Positions 16,640 to 26,969 of a DNA stretch of 64,000 nucleotides are shown piece after piece. This DNA is from Flagellimonas pacifica (GTDB taxonomy: Bacteria > Bacteroidota > Bacteroidia > Flavobacteriales > Flavobacteriaceae). Positions within the stretch are counted from its first letter, which is position 1; each line of letters opens with the position of its first letter. Both the position numbers and the translations under genes were made by a program. The stretch covers positions 186,001 through 250,000 of the forward strand of contig NZ_OBEH01000005.1 of the NCBI RefSeq assembly GCF_900215465.1, written 5' to 3'. The notes below the pieces were generated by a model, which searched no databases, was not told the DNA's origin, and saw only the letters and a program-made list of their open reading frames with translations.

Positions 16640-17701
16640 ATGAGATCATTTGAACATATTGTGGAGCAGTTAGGGGATAAGGCGCCCTACTATTTGGACC
16701 ACATCAGTGAGAAAATAACCAAGGATGAACTTCAAGCACCGGGATCGGATACCCTGGATAAGGTATTTGTGCACAGCAATCGGAATTCCCAGGTGATAAG
16801 AAGCCTTTCCCAATTGTACAATCACGGTAATCTTGCCGGAACGGGATACGTCAGCATACTGCCCGTTGATCAAGGAATCGAACACAGTGCCGCGTTTTCA
16901 TTTTATAAGAACCCTGATTACTTCGACCCGGAAAACATTATTAAACTTGCCCTTGAGGCGGGATGTAACGGGGTCGCTTCCACTTTTGGGGGCTTGGGGC
17001 TTTATGCCAGAAAGTATGCCCATAAATTGCCGTTTATAGTTAAAATAAACCACAATGAGCTACTTACATATCCCGCTGCATTTGACCAAACGCTCTACGG
17101 AAGGGTTAGGGACGCCTGGAATATGGGAGCAGTGGCCATTGGTGCGACCGTTTACTTCGGTTCCCCTGAAAGCAAAAGACAACTGAGCGAAATAGCGGAA
17201 GCCTTTGCAGAGGCCCACAGCCTTGGTATGGCAACGATTCTGTGGTGCTATACCCGTAACAAGGCCTTTGCCCCACAAGGATGGGACTACCATGCCGCTG
17301 CCGATTTGACCGGGCAGGCCAACCATCTTGGGGTAACCATTCAAGCAGACATTATTAAACAGAAACTACCTACCACCAATTTTGGTTTTAAAAATTTGGA
17401 ACATGGCAAATACGACGAAGCCATGTATTCCACCCTTGCCACAGAGCACCCCATTGATCTGTGCAGGTTACAGGTGGCCAACTGCTATATGGGCAAAATA
17501 GGACTGATCAATTCCGGAGGCGGTTCCAAAGGGGAATCCGATTTAAAGGACGCAATTACCACTGCGGTAATCAATAAGCGTGCGGGAGGTTCGGGACTGA
17601 TCCTGGGGAGAAAGGCCTTTCAAAGGTCTTTTGGCGACGGTATAAAACTGTTGAATGCCGTACAGCGAGTATATCTGGAAAAGAAAATAACAATAGCATA
17701 A
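16640..17701 (+). CDS. fbaB: Class I fructose-bisphosphate aldolase, DhnA/FbaB type
   Basis: 353 residues. Motifs of the archaeal/FbaB aldolases are present: [11 protein letters not shown] (76-84), [22 protein letters not shown], and ADIIKQK, where Lys240 is the probable Schiff-base Lys. Further on come [14 protein letters not shown] and [14 protein letters not shown], close to E. coli FbaB as I recall it. Splits fructose-1,6-bisphosphate into the two trioses without metal. The 10-bp gap to the GAPDH gene and 13-bp gap to the symporter indicate one transcript. Confidence 0.95.
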   Translation: MRSFEHIVEQLGDKAPYYLDHISEKITKDELQAPGSDTLDKVFVHSNRNSQVIRSLSQLYNHGNLAGTGYVSILPVDQGIEHSAAFSFYKNPDYFDPENIIKLALEAGCNGVASTFGGLGLYARKYAHKLPFIVKINHNELLTYPAAFDQTLYGRVRDAWNMGAVAIGATVYFGSPESKRQLSEIAEAFAEAHSLGMATILWCYTRNKAFAPQGWDYHAAADLTGQANHLGVTIQADIIKQKLPTTNFGFKNLEHGKYDEAMYSTLATEHPIDLCRLQVANCYMGKIGLINSGGGSKGESDLKDAITTAVINKRAGGSGLILGRKAFQRSFGDGIKLLNAVQRVYLEKKITIA

Positions 17702-17714
17702 AGCATTACAAAAA

Positions 17715-19079
17715 ATGTTCGATACGGAAATAAAATCCCTTAAATCCCTAAACCATTACTTGTTGAAGCTAGTGGAGAGCAGGTTATGGCTCAAAGTCAT
17801 TATTGCCCTGTTCCTAGGTGTTGGCTTCGGGCTTTTGCTAAGTCCCCAAAACGGTTGGATAAGCAAAAGTACCGCTGATGTTCTTGGCAATTGGTTGGCC
17901 TTGCCGGGGATGCTATTTCTGAAATTGGTACAGATGATCATGATTCCCTTGATCGTGGCTTCCATTATTACGGGAATTGCCAGTAATGACAAGGAAAGTT
18001 TAAGAAAACTAGGTGGTGGCGTACTACTGTACTTTGTATGCACTACCATTATTTCGGTAACCATTGGCACCTTGTTGTCCATCATCTTTAAACCCGGAAA
18101 TTATTTACATGGTCAGGCGCTAGCTGAACATGAACAAGTACTGGCCAATGCAGAGCAAGGAACGGATTTGTCATTCGGCATTAATGACATCCCAAATGCC
18201 ATAACCGACCTTTTACCAGAAAATCCATTGGCTTCTATGGTCAGTGGGGAAATGCTCAGTATTGTCATTTTCACAATAATCATCGGTGTTGCCGTATTGT
18301 CGCTAACCGACGATTTGCTCAAACCGGTAAAATTGCTGTTGGGCGCCATTCAGGAAATCTGTATGACGGTAGTCAAATGGGCCATGTTGTTGGTGCCTGT
18401 AGCTGTATTTGGTCTAATGGCACAACTTACTTCCAGCGTCGGTCTAAACTCCCTTTCAGGTTTAGGCTTTTATGTGCTCGTTGTACTGATAGGATTGCTC
18501 ATGTTGGTCGGCGTTTACCTTTTGATGGTAAGCGTACTTGGACGTACCAATCCCTTTAAATTTTTACGCAGGATAACAGATGTCCAGCTATTGGCCTTCT
18601 CTACAACGAGCTCTGCCGCAGTAATGCCCTTGTCCCTGAAAACAGCAGAGGAAGAACTAAAGGTGGACAGTGCCATCAGTAATTTCATTATACCCATTGG
18701 GGCAACGGTAAATATGGACGGGACAGCACTGTACCAAACCATTACCACTTTATTCATAGCGCAGGCATACGGATTGGAAATGAGCCTTTTAAATATTATT
18801 GTGGTCATCGTTACCATTGTGGCCGCTTCCATTGGGACACCTGCCATACCCGGTGGTGGAGTCGTGATATTGGCTTCGGTACTTTCCAGTGCCGGAATAC
18901 CCACGGAAGGAATCATCATTATTATAGGGGTCGAAAGACTGTTGGGTATGTTCCGAACGGCAGTAAATGTTACGGGCGACCTTACCGCTTGTATGGTGTT
19001 TGATCGGTTTTACGGCGATAGAACTGTCCCGGTCGGTGATAATTTATCAATAAAGACAGTGCAAAATTCAAATGGATAA
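17715..19079 (+). CDS. Dicarboxylate/amino-acid:cation symporter (DAACS)
   Basis: 454 residues with about eight transmembrane helices plus re-entrant hairpins. Signature segments are STTSSAAVMPLSLKTAEEEL (serine-rich hairpin), IIPIGATVNMDGTALYQ and the Asn/Asp-containing RTAVNVTGDLTACMVFDRF, as in GltP/glutamate transporters. Imports C4-dicarboxylates or acidic amino acids with Na+ or H+. It overlaps the GH13 gene by 8 bp. Confidence 0.93.
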   Translation: MFDTEIKSLKSLNHYLLKLVESRLWLKVIIALFLGVGFGLLLSPQNGWISKSTADVLGNWLALPGMLFLKLVQMIMIPLIVASIITGIASNDKESLRKLGGGVLLYFVCTTIISVTIGTLLSIIFKPGNYLHGQALAEHEQVLANAEQGTDLSFGINDIPNAITDLLPENPLASMVSGEMLSIVIFTIIIGVAVLSLTDDLLKPVKLLLGAIQEICMTVVKWAMLLVPVAVFGLMAQLTSSVGLNSLSGLGFYVLVVLIGLLMLVGVYLLMVSVLGRTNPFKFLRRITDVQLLAFSTTSSAAVMPLSLKTAEEELKVDSAISNFIIPIGATVNMDGTALYQTITTLFIAQAYGLEMSLLNIIVVIVTIVAASIGTPAIPGGGVVILASVLSSAGIPTEGIIIIIGVERLLGMFRTAVNVTGDLTACMVFDRFYGDRTVPVGDNLSIKTVQNSNG

Positions 19080-20772
19080 GAAAATGACATCAATTGACCA
19101 CATAGATTTTTCGCCAAAACCCGGTAAAGAGTATTGGGTAAATTGCCATCGCGAATGGCGGGAAGAGTTCATTTACTTTCTTCTTGTCGATAGATTTCAC
19201 GACAGTACAAAAAGAAATTCCTTAAATTTTAAAAATAGGCATCCGGGCTTTGGGGACAAAGAGCAGCTGGAACGAACTTTTGGTGGCACAATCATGGGGG
19301 TCATCGATAATTTGGATTATATCAAAAACCTGGGCTGCACGGCAATTTGGCTCAGCCCCGTATTTGAAAACAATCCGGAATCCTATCACGGGTATTCCAT
19401 TCAAAACTATCTGGATGTGGACAGCCGGTGGGGCACCAAAGATGAACTTGAAGATTTGGTGGACCGCGCCCATAAACTTGATATGCGGGTTTTCTTGGAT
19501 GTTGTTTTGCACCATTCCGGAGATAATTGGTCATACCCCTACGATTATGACTACTATTATTTTAACGGACTGCAGTTTCCGTTCGGGGAATGGAGAGAGA
19601 AGGACAAACCACTTCCCATAGAATTGAAAGATCCCGATGTCTATAACCGAAAAGGTCAGATCGTCAATTTTGATGTGTATCCCGAAACTAGGGAAGGTGA
19701 TTTTTTCACCTTGAAAACATTCAGGAACGATGGATCACCGGCGAGCAAAAGAATACAGGAAATATTGGTCGCCATTCATTGCTATTGGATTCGTGAATTG
19801 GATGTTGACGGGTTTCGCCTTGATGCCGTAAAGCACATGCACGGCCCTGCCATAAGCAAATTTTGTTCGCTAATAAGAGAGTACGCCCATTCATTGGGAA
19901 AGCGAAACTTCTTTCTGTTCGGGGAAATCATTGGTAACGATGAAATGGGCAACCCGTACATAGGCCCTAAAATACTACGGTCATCGTACGACCAGAACGT
20001 ATACTACGGCCTTGATTCGGTCTTGGACCACCCTTTACACAGTGTTCTGGCAGATGTCATGAAGGGCACTTCCTCGCCCAGCAAATTGATCGAGCGTTAC
20101 GATGCCCTGCAAAGAAATGCACTTAACCGGGGCGAATACGGTGACTTTTTAGTGACCTATATCGACGACCATGACCAAGTGGGTATGGATTATAAACAGC
20201 GCTTTGGTCACCAAACCGCACCCGAACAGATCGTGGCAGGTATGGGATTTCTTCTTTGTGCCCTTGGCACACCGTGCATGTACTATGGAACCGAGCAGGG
20301 CTTTACCGGAAATGGTCCCGATGATAGATACATCAGGGAAGGGATGTTCGATCCTGGTGATAAATCATCCAACGTTCTCAACCAAGAATCGTGGATCTAT
20401 TCACAAATCTCGGTTTTGGCGCATCTACGCCAAAAAGAAAGGGCCCTGAAATTTGGCCGAATGTATTTCAGGCAAACCTCTACCAATGGCATTGATTTTC
20501 ATTATCCCGATTGTGCGGAATGTCTATTGGCTTTTTCGCGAATACTTTTTAAAGATGAACTAACCGTGGTATACAACTCATCCCCAACCAATACCAAAGA
20601 AGAATACGTGCTGATCGACAACATGATCAACGCAAAAGGGAAGTACATGAAATATCTGTTCGGGCGAAAAGGAAGAGTAAAAATACGGGGACATGCGCCC
20701 TCTAATGATGGGCCATTGTTTTTTAAGGTGACCCTAAAACCTATGGAGTTCTTGATTTTGAAGAATTACTGA
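19072..20772 (+). CDS. GH13 alpha-amylase-family enzyme
   Basis: 566 residues. The catalytic barrel has all four GH13 regions: DVVLHH (143-148), GFRLDAVKH with nucleophile Asp251, FGEIIG with acid/base Glu285, and DDHD with Asp368. No signal peptide, so a cytoplasmic enzyme is expected, probably acting on alpha-1,4 or branched glucans. It ends in a small beta-domain. Placed just before the glucan phosphorylase genes, it likely trims glycogen or maltodextrins. Start at 19072 or at the next Met (19084). Confidence 0.92.
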   Translation: MDKKMTSIDHIDFSPKPGKEYWVNCHREWREEFIYFLLVDRFHDSTKRNSLNFKNRHPGFGDKEQLERTFGGTIMGVIDNLDYIKNLGCTAIWLSPVFENNPESYHGYSIQNYLDVDSRWGTKDELEDLVDRAHKLDMRVFLDVVLHHSGDNWSYPYDYDYYYFNGLQFPFGEWREKDKPLPIELKDPDVYNRKGQIVNFDVYPETREGDFFTLKTFRNDGSPASKRIQEILVAIHCYWIRELDVDGFRLDAVKHMHGPAISKFCSLIREYAHSLGKRNFFLFGEIIGNDEMGNPYIGPKILRSSYDQNVYYGLDSVLDHPLHSVLADVMKGTSSPSKLIERYDALQRNALNRGEYGDFLVTYIDDHDQVGMDYKQRFGHQTAPEQIVAGMGFLLCALGTPCMYYGTEQGFTGNGPDDRYIREGMFDPGDKSSNVLNQESWIYSQISVLAHLRQKERALKFGRMYFRQTSTNGIDFHYPDCAECLLAFSRILFKDELTVVYNSSPTNTKEEYVLIDNMINAKGKYMKYLFGRKGRVKIRGHAPSNDGPLFFKVTLKPMEFLILKNY

Positions 20773-20841
20773 GAAAACCACTGTTTTAGAACTAGTGGCA
20801 AAATGAAAGATAACTAATAAAAAAAATAGAAGAGAGGTCAA

Positions 20842-21762
20842 GTGAAAAGAGCCATAAAAAAAAATATCAAAATAATATCCATTGCGGTACTATCCGTATT
20901 GGGACTACTTTTCTTGGTCGCAGGCTATGAGTACGCAAAAGTGGTCTTGGCCCCGACGTACGACCCCGAAACGATGCCCTTGAACTATGAGGTAATCGGT
21001 TCCGGGAAAAAAAATATCCTTCTGATCCATGGCTTGGCCGGTTCAAAAAATTATTGGAAAATGGGGTTGAAAGAAGTCAAGGCAACACACAGACTTCTGT
21101 TGGTGGATCTATTGGGCTTTGGCGATTCACCAAAACCCCAAAGCGATTATTCCCTAAAAACCCAGTTGGAAGCACTTGAACAGGTTATTATAAAGGAAGG
21201 AATGGATAATGGCAGCACCATTGTTGTAGGGCACTCAATGGGCGCTACCATATCCCTGGCCCTTTTTGCAGAACACCCCAATTGGTTTGACGGGGCGACC
21301 GTAATCGGCCTTCCCATTTTTAAGAGCAGAGACCAATTTGTAAGTAATATGTCAAAAGCTTCTGTTTTTGACCGTATTGCCATAGGCTCCTCTGGAAAGG
21401 TATTCTGTTTGCTTCATCCGATTTATCTTTCAAAATGGTTCAAACCGAAAAATCTGACCGACGATGTGTTCTCCGATTCAAGAAAGCATACATGGCAGAG
21501 CTATCACCATTCGTTGAACGAAATAATCTTGGGCAACAATCTATACAGTACCACAAAAAACATACGGGCTAAAGAGATACTCTTCATTCATGGTGCCGAA
21601 GACAGGGCTGCACCCCTTAGCAATGTAAAGGAATTTGCAAAAACATTTACAAACTCAAAATTAAAAACAATGGAAGAAGGCGATCACCATCTTTTCCTTA
21701 AGATGCCGAAAAAGGTATGGAAAATAACAATGGCGTTCTTTGACAACGACACTAAAATATAA
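20842..21762 (+). CDS. Membrane-anchored alpha/beta hydrolase
   Basis: 306 residues starting at a GTG (20842); no ATG fits upstream. One N-terminal helix (about 10-28) precedes an alpha/beta-hydrolase domain with the oxyanion segment LIHGLAG (61-67), nucleophile elbow GHSMG with Ser132, acid Asp254 (HGAEDRAAP) and catalytic His282 or His283 (GDHH). Esterase or lipase-like; substrate unknown. Spacing is 69 bp from the GH13 gene, one of the larger gaps in the block, and 5 bp to the phosphorylase. Confidence 0.85.
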   Translation: MKRAIKKNIKIISIAVLSVLGLLFLVAGYEYAKVVLAPTYDPETMPLNYEVIGSGKKNILLIHGLAGSKNYWKMGLKEVKATHRLLLVDLLGFGDSPKPQSDYSLKTQLEALEQVIIKEGMDNGSTIVVGHSMGATISLALFAEHPNWFDGATVIGLPIFKSRDQFVSNMSKASVFDRIAIGSSGKVFCLLHPIYLSKWFKPKNLTDDVFSDSRKHTWQSYHHSLNEIILGNNLYSTTKNIRAKEILFIHGAEDRAAPLSNVKEFAKTFTNSKLKTMEEGDHHLFLKMPKKVWKITMAFFDNDTKI

Positions 21763-21767
21763 GCGAA

Positions 21768-24308
21768 ATGAATCTACAATTAGCAAACACAGATGAATTA
21801 TACGGTCTGATCCCAAAAGATATCGAGGGTATGGATTCCCTTGTTGAACTGGCCTTCAATATCCGCTGGTCATGGAACCATGCCTCGGACAAATTATGGC
21901 AACAGCTAGACCCGGAACTCTGGAAACTTACCCAAAACCCATGGGTGATCTTGCAGACCGTTTCACGGGACCGGCTACAGCGGCATTTGGAAGACCCGGA
22001 ATTCCGGTCGACGATCAAAACTCTTTTGGACGACAACAAAAAAGCACTCTCGTCCCCAAACTGGTTTCAACAAAACCATCCCAAGACCCAACTTAAGGGT
22101 GTTGCCTATTTCAGTATGGAGTATATGTTGAGCGAGGCACTGCCCATCTACGCGGGAGGGCTTGGCAACGTGGCCGGAGACCAGTTGAAATCGGCAAGCG
22201 ACCTGGGGGTTCCCGTCACCGCAGTGGGCCTGCTTTACGCACAAGGATATTTTCGACAGGAAATTGACAAGAACGGCATTCAAAATGCACTGTTTCCCTA
22301 CAATGATCCAGGACAACTGCCCATCAGGCCGCTACGCCTTCCCAACGGGGAATGGCTTCGAATAAAGGTTCCGTTTCCGGGCCATCCGCTATGGCTGCGT
22401 GCTTGGCAGGTTCAGGTAGGAAGATTGAAATTATATCTCTTGGACAGCAATGATGCCAGCAACCTCCCAGAATTCCGCGGCATAACCGACGAATTGTACG
22501 GCGGTGGCCCAGAACAACGCATAAAGCAGGAAATTGCACTGGGTATCGGGGGCTATAAGTTGCTTCGGGCCTTGGACCTTAAACCGGAGGTATGCCATAT
22601 GAACGAGGGGCATGCTGCTTTTCTCGTCTTGGAAAGGGCCAATGATTTTATGAAACAAACCGGAAGATCGTTCAAAGAGGCATTGGCCGTCACCCGGGCA
22701 GGAAACCTATTTACCACCCATACCGCCGTCCCGGCCGGGTTCGACCATTTCAGCTACGCTCTGATGGAAAAGTTTTTTCAAGCGTACGCGGAAGAGGAGC
22801 TCGATATCGATTTTACCGAGCTCATGGAAATGGGTCAAGAAGAAGGCAAGAATCCATTTTCCCATTTTAACATGGCCTACCTCGCTACCCGTGGCAGTGG
22901 CGCGGTGAACGGAGTAAGTCAGTTGCACGGCAAGGTTAGCAGAAACCTGTTCAGAAACCTGTTTCCCCGCTGGCCCGTAAACGAAATTCCCATTGGCCAT
23001 GTAACCAACGGGGTGCACATGCCGTCTTGGGATTCTGAACATGCAGATGCACTATGGACCGAGGCCTGTGGCAAAGACCGTTGGCGTGGCGAGTTGGACG
23101 ACCACGCGGCACATATTTCCAATTTAGGCGATGAAAAGCTTTGGAAATTCAGGAACCTTTCCAGGGAAAGGCTCGTGGGCTTTATACAGGAAAGGTTTGA
23201 AAGACAGTCGCTGGTTTCAGGGCTATCGCCCGATATTGTTCGAACGGCCCTTCAGATTTTTGACCCTAACACCCTTACTTTGGGCTTCGCGAGACGTTTT
23301 GTGACCTACAAACGGCCCGATCTTCTTTTGCACGACCCCCAAAGGTTCATCCGTATTCTTAAAAATCCTGAACGACCGGTACAACTGGTCATGGCCGGAA
23401 AAGCCCCACCTACGGACGAGTCTGGAAAGGCCCTAATTCGAAAATGGATAGAATTTATACAAAAACATGAGTTGTACGAACATGTAGCGTTTTTAAGCGA
23501 CTATGACATGATGCTGACCGAACATTTGGTGCGAGGGGTCGATGTTTGGCTCAACACCCCAAGACGACCTTGGGAGGCCAGTGGTACCAGCGGGATGAAG
23601 GTATTGGTCAATGGAGGTATTAATTTATCGGTACTGGACGGTTGGTGGGCCGAGGCCTATACACCTGAGGTGGGCTGGGCCTTGGGCGACGGCCATGAAC
23701 ATGGAAATGGACCGGCCCACGATGCCCAAGAGGCAGAAGCATTGTACCGTTTGCTGGAAAATGAGGTGGTCCCTGAATTTTATGATCGTAATAAAAAAAA
23801 GGTGCCAGAGCGGTGGGTAGAACGGATACGAAAAAGCATGGCAGACCTTACCTCTCACTTTTCGGCCAATAGGACCGTTCGGGAATATACCGAACACTAT
23901 TACCTGCCAGCAGCCAAGAGCTATAAAAAAAGAGCGGCAAGGAAAGGGCTCATAGGAAAAAGGATCGTAGAGGCCAATAATGGTCTAAACACAAAATGGC
24001 ACGGTGTCAAATTCGGCAAAGCAACGATTAAAAGTAATCGCAATACCCATGAATTTGAAGTGCCTATATGGCTGAACGGTATGGATCCCGAACATATTTT
24101 GGTAGAACTTTTTGCGGAAGGCCTTGATGGTGAACCGGCCGAGCGGATAAAAATGAAAATGGATTGGATGAAAGAACAGGGCGAGCATAACTATCATGCA
24201 AAAATAGTTACCTCAAGGCCCACGGATCATTACACCGTTCGCATCTTACCAAAATATGCCGGGGTAACCGTGCCTTTAGAGGACAATCTGATCCTATGGC
24301 AACATTAA
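21768..24308 (+). CDS. glgP: Alpha-glucan (glycogen) phosphorylase, GT35
   Basis: 846 residues. The N-terminal region (about 10-125; AFNIRWSWNHASDKLW) is the DUF3417 module found in the Thermotoga/Pyrococcus-like branch of glucan phosphorylases. The GT35 core has CHMNEGHAAFL, GHVTNGVHMPSW, FARRFVTYKRPDLLL and the PLP-lysine segment EASGTSGMK (about 603-611). It cleaves alpha-1,4-glucan with phosphate to glucose-1-phosphate, saving one ATP compared with hydrolysis. A tiny gene follows after 1 bp, then acetate kinase. Confidence 0.95.
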   Translation: MNLQLANTDELYGLIPKDIEGMDSLVELAFNIRWSWNHASDKLWQQLDPELWKLTQNPWVILQTVSRDRLQRHLEDPEFRSTIKTLLDDNKKALSSPNWFQQNHPKTQLKGVAYFSMEYMLSEALPIYAGGLGNVAGDQLKSASDLGVPVTAVGLLYAQGYFRQEIDKNGIQNALFPYNDPGQLPIRPLRLPNGEWLRIKVPFPGHPLWLRAWQVQVGRLKLYLLDSNDASNLPEFRGITDELYGGGPEQRIKQEIALGIGGYKLLRALDLKPEVCHMNEGHAAFLVLERANDFMKQTGRSFKEALAVTRAGNLFTTHTAVPAGFDHFSYALMEKFFQAYAEEELDIDFTELMEMGQEEGKNPFSHFNMAYLATRGSGAVNGVSQLHGKVSRNLFRNLFPRWPVNEIPIGHVTNGVHMPSWDSEHADALWTEACGKDRWRGELDDHAAHISNLGDEKLWKFRNLSRERLVGFIQERFERQSLVSGLSPDIVRTALQIFDPNTLTLGFARRFVTYKRPDLLLHDPQRFIRILKNPERPVQLVMAGKAPPTDESGKALIRKWIEFIQKHELYEHVAFLSDYDMMLTEHLVRGVDVWLNTPRRPWEASGTSGMKVLVNGGINLSVLDGWWAEAYTPEVGWALGDGHEHGNGPAHDAQEAEALYRLLENEVVPEFYDRNKKKVPERWVERIRKSMADLTSHFSANRTVREYTEHYYLPAAKSYKKRAARKGLIGKRIVEANNGLNTKWHGVKFGKATIKSNRNTHEFEVPIWLNGMDPEHILVELFAEGLDGEPAERIKMKMDWMKEQGEHNYHAKIVTSRPTDHYTVRILPKYAGVTVPLEDNLILWQH

Positions 24309-24309
24309 A

Positions 24310-24555
24310 ATGGATTTTAAACTGAAAAAATTAAAAATGGAAATATTGGAATATCACGAAAAAATATTAAAAAAAGTCAGTTTCAACGAGGAACTGTTGA
24401 AGCTTGAACTGAAAAAGGCGGTCCGTAGTACCACCTGTTCCGAACAACCGGCTTTATTGGAATGGTGCGGTGAGCACCTTGGCGAGGAATACAGAAAATT
24501 AGCCGCCAGTTATATGGAAAACAAGAGCTGTGCTTTTGACGAAATAGATAATTAA
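24310..24555 (+). CDS. Small acidic/basic helical protein, unknown
   Basis: 81 residues, probably all helical: an N-terminal Lys-rich coil (KLKKLKMEILEYHEKILKK), then a segment with Cys (TTCSEQPALLEWCGEHLGEEY). No known motif recognised. Position between the glucan phosphorylase (1 bp) and acetate kinase (16 bp) genes suggests a cotranslated accessory or regulator of one of them. Function unknown. Confidence 0.6.
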   Translation: MDFKLKKLKMEILEYHEKILKKVSFNEELLKLELKKAVRSTTCSEQPALLEWCGEHLGEEYRKLAASYMENKSCAFDEIDN

Positions 24556-24571
24556 AAAATCCCAAGGGAAA

Positions 24572-25864
24572 ATGTATCCACAAAATTCAAACATTCTAAC
24601 GATCAATGCTGGTTCATCGAGCATTAAGTTCGCTATGTACGAAGTGGCGGAAAACCCCACGGCAAAATTCTATGGGTACATTGACCGTATCGGTTCCGGC
24701 AATGAGGCTTTTACGGTAACCTATGTTGAAGGCAATGAAAAGAATAAATCAACGATATATGCCCCCGGCTTTTACCAAGCCACTATTTTTTTGATCGAAT
24801 GGCTCAAAAACAAGCCCGATTTTAATCGTATCAAGTGTATTGGGCACAGGATCACAAATGGATTGAACCATCTCGGGCCAAAGGTAATCGATACCGCCCT
24901 ATTGGCCGAACTGAAAGAGAGTACGGACTATATCCCCGAACGTGTTCCAACGGAGATCGAAATCGTAGAAACGTTCAAAATAAGGTATCCGAGCTTAAAG
25001 CAGGTGGCATGTTTCGATACCAGCTTTCATGTAAACCTTCCCCGTATTGCGAAGATACTTCCTATTCCAAGACGTTTTGAGCGGGCCGGCATCCATCGGT
25101 ATGGCTTTCACGGCCTGTCGTTTTCCCATCTCATGATGGAACTCAAAAAAAGGATAGGTGTTAAAAAAGCCAATGGAAAGGTCATTCTTGCACATCTTGG
25201 AGATGGGGCGTGTTTAGCCGCTGTCAAAGAAGGGAAGAGCATTGATACCAGCATGGGATTTACGCCAACGGGCGGATTGGTCATGGGGTCAAGAAGCGGC
25301 GATTTGGATCCAGGGGTTGTCTGCTATTTGCTGAACAAAGAAAGGATGGGGGCAAAACAGATGGACCATTTGACCAATTATGAAAGTGGTTTGCTCGGTA
25401 TCTCAGAGACAAGTGCGGATATGCATGATTTACTATTGAAAGAAGATATGGACGTAAGGGCCGCGGAGGCTGTGGCCTTGTTCTGTTATCAAGTAAGAAA
25501 ATGGATCGGAGCGTTTACGACCGCCCTGGGCGGGCTCGATGTGCTGGTTTTCTCGGGCGGTATTGGCGAAAATGCACCGATCATACGGTCAAGAATCTGC
25601 CAGAAACTTGATTTTTTGGGTATTGAGCTGGATGAAGACCAAAACAGGAAAAATTCATCGCAAATTTCTGCAGTGAACAATACCGTGCTGGTCAAGGTAA
25701 TTCACACCGACGAGGGGTCCATTATAGCAAAGAGTGTGGCCCAAGAGTATTTTAAGGATGACAAACCCGATCAAACGGTCCCATACAAAAAGAGAGAACG
25801 GCAAAAAGTAACAAGAGCTTCCGTCCGAAGAAATTTAGATAAATCCAACGTATGGGACGGGTGA
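24572..25864 (+). CDS. ackA: Acetate kinase family enzyme
   Basis: 430 residues. Family motifs: TINAGSSSIKF (about 10-20), GHRITNG, FDTSFHVNLP, RYGFHGLSFSH, AHLGDGACLAAVKEGKSIDTSMGFTPTGGL and FSGGIGENAP. Interconverts acetyl phosphate + ADP and acetate + ATP. The GHRITNG segment departs from the usual GHRVVHGG, so propionate or another acyl group is possible. A basic C-terminal extension of about 30 residues (ending SNVWDG) follows the last common motif. No phosphotransacetylase lies nearby. Confidence 0.92.
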   Translation: MYPQNSNILTINAGSSSIKFAMYEVAENPTAKFYGYIDRIGSGNEAFTVTYVEGNEKNKSTIYAPGFYQATIFLIEWLKNKPDFNRIKCIGHRITNGLNHLGPKVIDTALLAELKESTDYIPERVPTEIEIVETFKIRYPSLKQVACFDTSFHVNLPRIAKILPIPRRFERAGIHRYGFHGLSFSHLMMELKKRIGVKKANGKVILAHLGDGACLAAVKEGKSIDTSMGFTPTGGLVMGSRSGDLDPGVVCYLLNKERMGAKQMDHLTNYESGLLGISETSADMHDLLLKEDMDVRAAEAVALFCYQVRKWIGAFTTALGGLDVLVFSGGIGENAPIIRSRICQKLDFLGIELDEDQNRKNSSQISAVNNTVLVKVIHTDEGSIIAKSVAQEYFKDDKPDQTVPYKKRERQKVTRASVRRNLDKSNVWDG

Positions 25865-25993
25865 ACGGAACATTATGGTTTCATTCGGATACGGGCACAA
25901 AATATCCGCTCGTTGAAACGAAGTATTACAAATCTAAGCTGGTTGAGCTTCAAGGAAGATTGCCGGCAAAAAGATTATAAAAAAATAAGATGT

Positions 25994-26968
25994 ATGAAGA
26001 ATATTGAACACATAGCTGTATTTACATCAGGGGGCGATTCCCCGGGGATGAACGCCGCTTTGCACGGGGTAGCCAAAACGGCCGAGATAAACAACATAAG
26101 ACTGAGTGGCTTTAGAAAGGGCTACGAAGGCCTCATTGACGGCGATATGGTGCAATTGGATTCCAATGAACTAAAAAAGTGGGTGCACAGGGGGGGTACA
26201 TTGTTGAAAACCGCCCGTAGCAAAGGTTTTTTAACGCTGGAAGGAAGACAACAAGCTTTGGCAAACCTTCAAAAAAACAAGGTCGATGCCCTTGTTGCCA
26301 TAGGCGGCGATGGCACCTTCAAAGGGCTATTGGCCTTTTCGGAAATCTGTGACCTACCGTTTATAGGTGTTCCCGGTACCATAGACAATGATCTGGCCGG
26401 TACCGATTTTACGCTCGGTTTCGATTCTGCCGTAAATACCGCAATTGAAAATATAGATAAGATCAGGGATACGGCGGAGTCGCATAACAGGATATTTTTG
26501 ATCGAGGTCATGGGCAGGGACTGTGGGTATATCGCCATCCATTCGGGATTGGGTACAGGTGCAGATGCCATTTTGATTCCAGAGAGTGCCCAAGATTTTC
26601 TCCAATTGCTTGAAAACGCGGAGAGTTACGACCGTGAAGATGCCTTTATTGCAATCGTTTCAGAAGGAGATGAACTGGGGGCCGAGTTAGCGGCTTCAAA
26701 AATCAAGGAAATAAATCCTGATGTAGACTTGCGCATTACCAAACTGGGCCATGTGCAACGCGGCGGAAACCCTTCTGCTTTTGATAGAATGTTGGGCATA
26801 CGCCTGGGTGTAACCGCTGTAGAGGCCCTTTTGCTCGGAAGACGGAACGCCATGGCCGGAATCTTGAACAACGAATTGTGCCTGACCCCATTTGACCAAG
26901 TGGTAAAAGAGCATCAAGTGAACGATGAACTACAGAATCTTTTAAAAATTTTCGGTAGCAAAAATTAA
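25994..26968 (+). CDS. pfkA: 6-phosphofructokinase (PfkA family)
   Basis: 324 residues from the ATG at 25994, directly ahead of the first strand; a longer reading from 25913 adds 27 unlikely residues. Motifs are GGDSPGMNA (13-21), GGDGT (104-108; Gly in the last-but-one position favours ATP over pyrophosphate) and PGTIDND with catalytic Asp131. The sugar-phosphate site LGHVQRGGNPSAFDR is near the end. Phosphorylates fructose-6-phosphate. The 129-bp gap before it is the largest between 10.8 and 44.7 kb and may hold an internal promoter. Confidence 0.94.
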   Translation: MKNIEHIAVFTSGGDSPGMNAALHGVAKTAEINNIRLSGFRKGYEGLIDGDMVQLDSNELKKWVHRGGTLLKTARSKGFLTLEGRQQALANLQKNKVDALVAIGGDGTFKGLLAFSEICDLPFIGVPGTIDNDLAGTDFTLGFDSAVNTAIENIDKIRDTAESHNRIFLIEVMGRDCGYIAIHSGLGTGADAILIPESAQDFLQLLENAESYDREDAFIAIVSEGDELGAELAASKIKEINPDVDLRITKLGHVQRGGNPSAFDRMLGIRLGVTAVEALLLGRRNAMAGILNNELCLTPFDQVVKEHQVNDELQNLLKIFGSKN

Positions 26969-26969
26969 A

